From positions 1 to 11,866 of the forward strand of contig CAKSVK010000112.1 in NCBI GenBank assembly GCA_934502905.1: DNA of 11,866 nt, read 5' to 3'. This stretch comes from an uncultured Chitinophagaceae bacterium (GTDB lineage Bacteria > Bacteroidota > Bacteroidia > Chitinophagales > Chitinophagaceae). The notes beneath the pieces are model-generated. The model saw only the letters and a program-made list of their open reading frames with translations, did no database searches and had not been told where the DNA came from. The translations under genes and the position numbers were made by a program. Numbering within the stretch: position 1 is the first letter of the stretch; every line of letters begins with the position of its first letter. Positions 6,010-11,866 of the stretch are shown here, piece after piece.

Positions 6010-7440
6010 TCAGAGGTTGTCCCGCAGCAAAGGCATGCTCATGCAATGAAATCCTCCTCTTGCCCGTGAAAGCTCTGCGGAAGGCATGAGTATAAGCGTA
6101 TCGGTAATCTGATCTGTCGTAAGGGATCCGTTCTCCAGTTGCCGGATGGTATCTTTTACATCTGCTGTCCTGAATCCTTTATTCCGGAAGGACTCAATGG
6201 TCTTATCGTTCCGGTCGTATCCAAGTACAACTCCCTCCTTCAATGCTAGCAGGTTGCAGGAGTCTGTCCATTGCTCCCGGGCATCATATGGGAAGCGGTT
6301 ATTACCCGAATATATAAACCTGGTTTTTTCCTTGCACTGCAGATCGTTGATGCTGATATCCTGCAGGAGGTCTTCCAGGTTATCCATATATACAGGTTGC
6401 CCGATATTATTTTTATGGAACTGGATCACCTGCAGGTTGTCGTCCTTTTTACCCGTGAGTATCCGTTGCACGGCGTCGGCGTTCTCCAGGCGGATCGATT
6501 TCCTGGAAAATGCTCCCAGCATCACCCATACATTCTTTTTTACCTGGGTGAATACCGTATCAATGTGCATGAAATCCCTTTTCTTCGGTATCCTGACAAC
6601 GCTGACTTTTTCCATTAGGTTTTTCTCAAACATCAGGTTCACCACCTGGTGTGCTGCTTCCCTGCTGGTTCTTTCACTGATGCCGATCAAAAGGTGATGT
6701 GGGCTTACTACCATTACATCTCCTCCCTCCAGCGTTACCTTTTGCTCATCTCCGTCTTTAGGCATCAGAAAATGCCGGTGTGTGTCTGCCAGCTCTATGA
6801 TCTTATCCTGAACAGCTTCAAACAGCTCGTGATGAAAGAAAATGTATTTGGTAAGCAGCGCTTCGCGAAGGCGGGCTTTTTTGGCCGGTTTGTTGAGCAG
6901 GATGTGATCTTTTATCACGATACCGATATCCCTGGTAAAGATCAGGTTGGGAACAGGTGGAAAGAGCATGGTTTTGTCCGGCAGGGTCCCGGTAATAAAG
7001 ACCTTAGCCAATGTCTGCGCTTCCAGCGTTGCCAGCTTCTTTTGAAGATAATAGGAGCAATTCTCCACGGCGCATACGGAGGCCACCAGCTTTTCTTTTA
7101 TGGCGTTTTGTTGCAGTATCTCTGCCAGCAGGCTCTGCAGCTCTACCACTTTATCGGATGCAAAAAAACCGGGATGCTCGGGTTTGTAAAAATTGCGGTT
7201 ACTTTCCGGCGCATCTACCTGTGCCAGCTTACCTTTTATTTTGTCCGGATCAAGAAAGTATAATAGCAGCTTGGTGTAATAGTCGTATTCGCCTTTACGA
7301 ATGGTATCCAGGTGAACAATATCTTCAAACAGCCAATCCTGGGCTTTGGAAGGTACCACCTTGCCCAGCCCGCTGTCCGGTGTATGAACCAATACCCGTT
7401 TAAGCTTCCCGATCTCTGAATTGACCTCTATTTGCTGCAT
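6010..7440 (-). CDS. Arginine deiminase family protein
   Basis: 476 residues with the guanidine-modifying (pentein) fold signatures. An N-terminal EIGKLKRVLVHTP is followed by LFEDI (residues 37-41). The substrate Asp is in FTRD (D171), EGGD supplies E238 and D241, GISERTSR is at 253-260, HIDTVF supplies H292 and D294, and the nucleophile C466 is in RARGGFHCMSMP. All residues needed to hydrolyse L-arginine to citrulline and ammonia are present, so an active cytosolic enzyme is likely. It is about 65 residues longer than classical ArcA (about 410), with extra sequence at roughly 63-90 and 335-375. No ornithine carbamoyltransferase, carbamate kinase or antiporter gene is adjacent, so this is not a standard arc operon, and another guanidino substrate cannot be excluded. 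The start at 7440 fits the usual N-terminal strand; there is no Shine-Dalgarno sequence. Confidence 0.9.
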   Translation of the reverse strand: MQQIEVNSEIGKLKRVLVHTPDSGLGKVVPSKAQDWLFEDIVHLDTIRKGEYDYYTKLLLYFLDPDKIKGKLAQVDAPESNRNFYKPEHPGFFASDKVVELQSLLAEILQQNAIKEKLVASVCAVENCSYYLQKKLATLEAQTLAKVFITGTLPDKTMLFPPVPNLIFTRDIGIVIKDHILLNKPAKKARLREALLTKYIFFHHELFEAVQDKIIELADTHRHFLMPKDGDEQKVTLEGGDVMVVSPHHLLIGISERTSREAAHQVVNLMFEKNLMEKVSVVRIPKKRDFMHIDTVFTQVKKNVWVMLGAFSRKSIRLENADAVQRILTGKKDDNLQVIQFHKNNIGQPVYMDNLEDLLQDISINDLQCKEKTRFIYSGNNRFPYDAREQWTDSCNLLALKEGVVLGYDRNDKTIESFRNKGFRTADVKDTIRQLENGSLTTDQITDTLILMPSAELSRARGGFHCMSMPLLRDNL

Positions 7441-7481
7441 CCGGTAAGTTTATATATTAAAAATACACGAAAAATGCCATA

Positions 7482-7555
7482 TACAGGCTATCTGTGGTTA
7501 CCATATAGGATATGATCAGCCGTTGTTGTTTGATTGTGGATATGGATAGCCTGTA
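7482..7555. promoter_or_regulatory. 11-bp inverted repeat with long spacer upstream of the deiminase gene
   Basis: TACAGGCTATC (7482-7492) and GATAGCCTGTA (7545-7555) are perfect reverse complements 52 bp apart, 42-115 bp upstream of the deiminase ATG. They could be a pair of operator half-sites or the base of a leader RNA structure. CCATATA also occurs twice nearby (7479-7485 and 7501-7507). Confidence 0.45.
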
Positions 7556-7620
7556 AGTAGCATTATCGCAGCAGGGTTGGTTGTGTCCCAATGCTACAAA
7601 CCTTCGCCGGGTAGAGGCAT

Positions 7621-7639
7621 ATAACAGTATAGCTGTTAT
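7621..7639. promoter_or_regulatory. Hairpin ATAACAG-tatag-CTGTTAT
   Basis: Perfect 7-bp inverted repeat with a 5-nt loop in the deiminase upstream region. It is AT-rich and has no following T run, so it is more like an operator than a terminator. Confidence 0.3.
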
Positions 7640-7749
7640 GTAGTAAGTTCCGCCATCAACAACACGGGGTACTTCAAGTTGGGTTGGCTGCTAATGAATC
7701 TTCACAAAATGCCCGCCGGCCCCAAAACACAGAAAAGAACGGAAATAAT

Positions 7750-7777
7750 AAAAAGGTCCGCGACTGCGGACCTTTTT
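7750..7777 (-). terminator. Rho-independent terminator of the receptor-lipoprotein operon
   Basis: AAAAAGGTCCGC (7750-7761) and GCGGACCTTTTT (7766-7777) form a perfect 12-bp stem around GACT, extendable by two A-T pairs. The T run exists on both strands, so it may work in both directions. It lies 26 bp beyond the lipoprotein stop codon. Confidence 0.93.
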
Positions 7778-7802
7778 ATGTGTATGTATTTTTGTAGATG
7801 CG

Positions 7803-9185
7803 TTAGAATCTTGCCCAACCGCCGGAAGTCCAGTCAGCAGCAGGATCAACAGCCCCTTTGAATTTTCCGTCCGAGAACCAGCTGTCAAGCGTTTTAGGAT
7901 CGACAGCATTGGCTTCGTCTACTTTACCCTTGTATTTGTCGCTGATAGCATCGGGGGCCGTGTTAGTAGTGGTGGCTTGAATGCTTGCTTCTGTCTCCCA
8001 TGGCTTGCCGCCGTTGTATTTGCCTGCATCGTCAACAAATTTACCGCCGGCAGTTGGGTTATATTGGAATACCTTGCCATCAGGAGCGCTGATATAAGCA
8101 TCTTTTACCGACAGGGAACCATCCAGCAGGTTAACGATCGTGCTGTCATCGGATACCCTTACGCCGTTTGTAAACCCGTAACCAACAAAGTTTACAATGT
8201 TTGCTTTGGTACCTCTTCTGAATTCGATCATCCTGGTTGCATTTGTGCCGGGATTGGTTGGATCGTCACCGGTTTTTGCTACTGTAGAGCCTACCAGGAC
8301 CAGGTTCACAATAGTAGGATTTGAGTAGGGTGTTGCCCCGTGATTATCTTCGTTGTCATCCGCTTCAATACCGCGGTCGCCTACATCATCCCCCTGGATA
8401 CCCACTACAAACTGTGCTTTGCCTGTCCAGCCGAAGGTCCAGTCGTACAGGTCGTCTTTAGCACCTACACATACCAGGTATTTTGCATTCACGGTACCGC
8501 CGAACCACTCAAATCCATCGTCGCCGCCTTCATAACTGCTCAGGTATTCAAGAATGGTTCCGTTACCTACGCCTTCAAAGGTGAAGCCGTTATGCTCTTT
8601 GGTATCGCTTTGCTTTGCGCCGGTATATTCAACCCTTACATATTTTAATGTACCGGAATTGTCCGCTGCATTGGTACCTCCGTAGGTTACATTCACTCCC
8701 ATTTCAGAGGGGGCCGTACCCCCCGGGGTGTTTACAGGAGCACGACCGCAAAGGATGATACCGCCCCAATCCTGGAATTTAGGCGTTGATTTTCCTGAAG
8801 TGAATACGATAGGCTTGTCGGCTGTACCTACCGCATTGATCTGGGCGCCCGGACCGATCAGGAGATAGGCGGTGGTAGGTTCAACAGGATCTGATTTTAC
8901 AGTAACACCTGCTTCGATAGTGATTTTTTGTCCTTCTTTTAATTGAACGCCACCTTTCAGGGTGTACGTGTTTCCTGATGACAGCTTTACATGGTTCTTT
9001 TCTTCAAACAGCACAGAGGTTATAGCTTCTCCTGAAGGTAAAACATACTCAGCATCCGGATCCACGGGCGTGGGGTTCTTCTCGTCGTCTTTACCACAAG
9101 ACCACATAACAACACTGGCACACACTGCCACCGGGATAATCTTCGCAAATTGTTTCATTTGTTTGTTTTTAAGGTTTTGATTCAT
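7803..9185 (-). CDS. Surface lipoprotein of unknown function, co-transcribed with a TonB-dependent receptor
   Basis: 460 residues. A signal peptide ends in VVMWSC (lipidated C30). The mature N-terminus CGKDDE fits the Bacteroidota lipoprotein export signal (X-K-(D/E)2), predicting the outer face of the outer membrane. The rest is Gly/Asp/Asn-rich, with many short valine and isoleucine strands (for example GVQLKEGQKITIEAGVTVKS and IVNLVLVG), as in right-handed beta-helix proteins. Notable motifs are GGDDGFEWFGGTVN (220-233), DDLYDWTFGWTGK (244-256) and DRGIEADD (270-277); the acidic clusters might bind cations. The C-terminus is DWTSGGWARF. It is not SusD-like: there are no TPR helices. It starts 9 bp after the receptor stop, so it is surely in the same operon, and probably captures or processes what the receptor imports. 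M10 (9158) gives a more usual signal peptide and is an alternative start. Confidence 0.85.
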   Translation of the reverse strand: MNQNLKNKQMKQFAKIIPVAVCASVVMWSCGKDDEKNPTPVDPDAEYVLPSGEAITSVLFEEKNHVKLSSGNTYTLKGGVQLKEGQKITIEAGVTVKSDPVEPTTAYLLIGPGAQINAVGTADKPIVFTSGKSTPKFQDWGGIILCGRAPVNTPGGTAPSEMGVNVTYGGTNAADNSGTLKYVRVEYTGAKQSDTKEHNGFTFEGVGNGTILEYLSSYEGGDDGFEWFGGTVNAKYLVCVGAKDDLYDWTFGWTGKAQFVVGIQGDDVGDRGIEADDNEDNHGATPYSNPTIVNLVLVGSTVAKTGDDPTNPGTNATRMIEFRRGTKANIVNFVGYGFTNGVRVSDDSTIVNLLDGSLSVKDAYISAPDGKVFQYNPTAGGKFVDDAGKYNGGKPWETEASIQATTTNTAPDAISDKYKGKVDEANAVDPKTLDSWFSDGKFKGAVDPAADWTSGGWARF

Positions 9186-9194
9186 TATAAAATT

Positions 9195-11866
9195 TTAGAA
9201 AAATCGGTAGCCCAAACTCAGGGAAACAGAGCTGCCACGCATATATTGGTTAACAATAATGCCGTCCTCACCAAAGAACTGGCGTTGCCTGATAGCAGGA
9301 TTCAGCATGTTCCCTACAGTCAGGTCAAGATTCAGCCTGCTGCTCAGTTGATTGTTCAATACAAAATCCAGGCTGCCCGCCGGCATTTCGTATACATCAC
9401 CCGATCCGAAAGTTCCTGCGAATACGAGCCTTTTTCCATATACGTTATAAGTGATGGTTGCCTGTGAATAAGCATTGGTCCCCCAGTTTTGCCGGTAAGT
9501 GATATCGGCGTTTACCAGGTATGGCGAAGCGCCATACATAGGCCGGTTTTTATGGGTTGGCGCAATAGGGTAAGAGGCATTCACCTTGTCCGGGTCGATG
9601 GTGATCTCTGTACTGATATAAGCAGCATTCAGTCCTATGCTGGTATTGCGCAACACGGGTGTATTGCTGTTGAAGAGATTTCCTAGATTATGCACCAGCT
9701 CGAACTCGGCCCCGAATACACGCGCTTTTTCGGAATTAAAGAAAGATGTCAGCCGATCCGATGAAATGATCAGCGCCTGCTCGATGGGGTTTTGAATATA
9801 TTTCCCGAAGATCGTCAATGCGATCAGCTCTCCTTTTGTCGGGTATATTTCAAATTTGATATCGGCATTGTAGTTCACGCTGTTTTCCAGCCTGGGGTTA
9901 CCTTCTCTTGGCAGGCGGTTGAAGCCCTGGTTGAACCGGAAGGGTGTCAGTTCCAGGAACAGCGGACGGGTGAGGGAGCGGCTTGCCGAGAACAGGATGT
10001 TATTTTTTTCTGTGCGCCTGTACTTAAAAGTCAGGAACGGAAGGATGTCCAGGTTATCCCTTTTGAATTCCCTTAAAGGACGATCATAAATATCATTCGA
10101 TTGCTTGTAGAATATTGCCTGATCGGAGTATTCTGCCCTTACGCCTGCGATCAGGTCTGTTTTTGAGCCGAATGACAGGCTCGTTAATCCATAAGCTGCA
10201 CCCAATAATAAGTTGGCTTTGTAATTATTGCTGGGATAATAGGTTTCCGTAAAAGCCCAGGTGCCGGAAGCATACCCATCACCAATGCGGTTGTTCGTCA
10301 GGGTGGTGTCAATGTCAAACGGGTTTACATGGCTTGTAATGCCCGATGTTCGTACATCTACCTGCCTGGCATTAAAAGTCCTTTGCTTATATCGCGCATC
10401 CACTCCGAACTTGAATGACTTAATGGAAAAGCCGGTCGCATTTTCCTCCTCACCCTTGTTGTATTCTATTTCCAGTTTACCGGAAGGTTCCGTTTCACTC
10501 AGCTCGCCGAAAAATTTATGCGTGTTTCCCACCACGTCCCTGTTGAACTGAAAATAGCGATCTTTCCCGGCTTCCACGCCATTGTTCAGCATGGATACCT
10601 GGGTTCTGTCAGGCAATGATCCTTTGGTAACGCCGTAGGAGGCGCCCCAGTTAAACGAAAAGTGATCGTTCAGGTCATGTTTGCCATTGAACTGGTTGAC
10701 GAATATGGTATTTTGTATATTGGTATTGAGTGTGGAAAACACAGGTCCCAGATCAGGATTGATACCATCTATAATGCTTGTCTGGTCTTCGGAGTCGTTT
10801 ACAAACAGCAGGCTGTATTTGACGGAGCTTCCGGAAGACGGCTTGAAATAAGCGCTTCCGAGAACGGAACTGTTGGTAAGATAGCGGTAGTTTGTAAGGT
10901 TGTTGGTGAACAGCTCTACTTTGTTGGCGTTTAACAAACGGTCGATACCCCTGTATATCTGGTAGTTGTTTTTGAAAGCAGCATTGACAGAGAACCCGAA
11001 TATCCGGCCGTTATCGTATCTTTTAATAGCGCCACCGGATAGCTCCAATCCCAGCCTGGGAAGCGCTTTTGTCAATGTGGGGGAGAAAGCTGTTTTAAAC
11101 GGGTTTTCCGGCTTGGCTGGATCAGAACGGTAGAATACCGCATCTTTCACTATGGGAGGCATTTCACGCTGGGACCGTGTGAAGCCGGAGAAAGTTTCAA
11201 AACCTTCTTTAGGCGTGTAGAAATCCTTACCGGTAACAATGCTGTTCATTCCGCCCGATATGCCTATTTTGAAGAAGCTCTTATCCGGGTAGTCTTTGGT
11301 AATGATATCAATGGTACCTCCGGAGAAATCGCCATAAAAATCGGACGAATAAGATTTGATCACGCTCAGGCTGGATACCAGCCCTGCGGGAAAAATATCC
11401 AGGGGGATCACTTTCATGTCCGGGTTAGGAGAAGGAACGGGCAGGCCGTTCAGTATAGCGTTGTTGTACCGGTCACCCAATCCCCTGATAAAGAGTTGCT
11501 GACCGCCTACAAAAGAAACGCCGGTAACCTTTGATAAGCCGTCCGCTACGTTGGAAGCACCTTTACGTTCCAGCTCTTTGGCGCCAACTTTTTGTAATAC
11601 CAGGTTGGAAGCTTTTCTTTCAACGTTTAATACCGATTCGGCGGTACGGTCTCTTCTGCCGGTTATGATCACATTGGAAAGCCTGTTGGCTTCCGGTTGC
11701 ATCTGGTGGGTTACAGCAGCTATAGCACCCTGTTCCACCTGCAGGGTCAGGGTATCGGTTTTATATGTTACCAGGCTTAGTATGATCCTGTATGATCCCG
11801 GATGTACGGCGAATCTGAAAGTGCCGGCAGAATCCGTTGCCAGCATTTGTCTGGAAGGAAGCAGTG
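9195..11866 (-). CDS. TonB-dependent outer-membrane receptor, 5'-truncated by the window
   Basis: The frame is open to the right edge (codons for LLPSRQ precede the first ATG at 11846), so the signal peptide and start are missing. Numbering from that Met, residues 1-50 are the end of a carboxypeptidase-regulatory-like (CarboxypepD_reg) domain: AGTFRFAVHPGSYRIILSL. About 75-185 is the TonB plug: VADGLSKVTGVSFVGGQQLF, IRGLGDRYNNAILNGLPVP and DFYGDFSGGTIDIITKD. The remaining roughly 700 residues are the alternating aromatic strands of a 22-strand barrel, ending SVSLSLGYRFF with the C-terminal Phe usual for barrel assembly. It should import a ligand using TonB/ExbBD energy. It is not of the SusC type by its partner, which is the non-SusD lipoprotein 9 bp downstream. 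The ligand cannot be told from the sequence. The promoter lies outside the window. Confidence 0.93.
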   Translation of the reverse strand, partial: LLPSRQMLATDSAGTFRFAVHPGSYRIILSLVTYKTDTLTLQVEQGAIAAVTHQMQPEANRLSNVIITGRRDRTAESVLNVERKASNLVLQKVGAKELERKGASNVADGLSKVTGVSFVGGQQLFIRGLGDRYNNAILNGLPVPSPNPDMKVIPLDIFPAGLVSSLSVIKSYSSDFYGDFSGGTIDIITKDYPDKSFFKIGISGGMNSIVTGKDFYTPKEGFETFSGFTRSQREMPPIVKDAVFYRSDPAKPENPFKTAFSPTLTKALPRLGLELSGGAIKRYDNGRIFGFSVNAAFKNNYQIYRGIDRLLNANKVELFTNNLTNYRYLTNSSVLGSAYFKPSSGSSVKYSLLFVNDSEDQTSIIDGINPDLGPVFSTLNTNIQNTIFVNQFNGKHDLNDHFSFNWGASYGVTKGSLPDRTQVSMLNNGVEAGKDRYFQFNRDVVGNTHKFFGELSETEPSGKLEIEYNKGEEENATGFSIKSFKFGVDARYKQRTFNARQVDVRTSGITSHVNPFDIDTTLTNNRIGDGYASGTWAFTETYYPSNNYKANLLLGAAYGLTSLSFGSKTDLIAGVRAEYSDQAIFYKQSNDIYDRPLREFKRDNLDILPFLTFKYRRTEKNNILFSASRSLTRPLFLELTPFRFNQGFNRLPREGNPRLENSVNYNADIKFEIYPTKGELIALTIFGKYIQNPIEQALIISSDRLTSFFNSEKARVFGAEFELVHNLGNLFNSNTPVLRNTSIGLNAAYISTEITIDPDKVNASYPIAPTHKNRPMYGASPYLVNADITYRQNWGTNAYSQATITYNVYGKRLVFAGTFGSGDVYEMPAGSLDFVLNNQLSSRLNLDLTVGNMLNPAIRQRQFFGEDGIIVNQYMRGSSVSLSLGYRFF

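Larger units (their letters stand above)
7441..7802. other. Intergenic region between the lipoprotein gene and the deiminase gene
   Basis: It holds the upstream region of the deiminase gene, with two inverted repeats (separate entries), and the terminator of the lipoprotein operon. No gene is supported. No exact TAnnTTTG box is seen before the deiminase; the nearest is TATTTTTA about 18 bp upstream of the start on the minus strand. Confidence 0.65.

Noticed and set aside
6146..7403. Several long plus-strand frames opposite the deiminase gene
   Set aside because: They lie entirely antisense to a gene with intact catalytic motifs and show no motifs themselves.
8340..8648. Plus-strand frame opposite the lipoprotein gene
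   Set aside because: Antisense shadow of a supported coding sequence, no motif.
7803..9185. SusD-like partner of a SusC-type receptor
   Set aside because: The lipoprotein lacks the helical TPR character of SusD and instead is strand- and glycine-rich.

Overview
The window looks like a chromosomal segment of a Bacteroidota species, probably of the Chitinophagaceae (inference). The signs are a hybrid sensor kinase fused to an AraC-type regulator, ribosomal protein S1 with a long acidic N-terminal extension, a TonB-dependent receptor with an N-terminal carboxypeptidase-regulatory-like domain, a lipoprotein whose mature N-terminus fits the Bacteroidota surface-export signal, TAnnTTTG-type -7 promoter boxes, and starts without Shine-Dalgarno sequences.

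Layout. The left part is on the + strand: the 3' end of a hybrid two-component gene (up to 1265), a gap with several possible RNA hairpins (1266-1619), then rpsA (1620-3518) with a -7 box, a leader hairpin and a strong intrinsic terminator. From 3632 to 4230 lies a mosaic repeat element: three kinds of palindromic hairpin and two tandem 245-bp units (about 96% identical). Each unit carries, on the minus strand, the C-terminal remnant of what looks like an NTF2/SnoaL-like protein. The right part is entirely on the minus strand: an HxpB-like HAD phosphatase (4478-5146), an arginine deiminase family enzyme (6010-7440), and a two-gene operon of a TonB-dependent receptor (9195 to the right edge, 5' end missing) followed 9 bp later by a lipoprotein (7803-9185). 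That operon ends in a perfect terminator hairpin at 7750-7777. The 863-bp gap 5147-6009 holds a T-rich stretch of degenerate repeats and no gene I can support.

How the genes work together. The receptor and lipoprotein are clearly one unit, probably an outer-membrane uptake or binding system whose lipoprotein is not SusD-like; its substrate cannot be read from the sequence. The deiminase and the phosphatase appear to be stand-alone metabolic enzymes. S1 is housekeeping. The hybrid regulator's target is unknown. The most unusual structure is the 3632-4230 repeat mosaic. I see no phage, transposase, CRISPR array, tRNA or rRNA.
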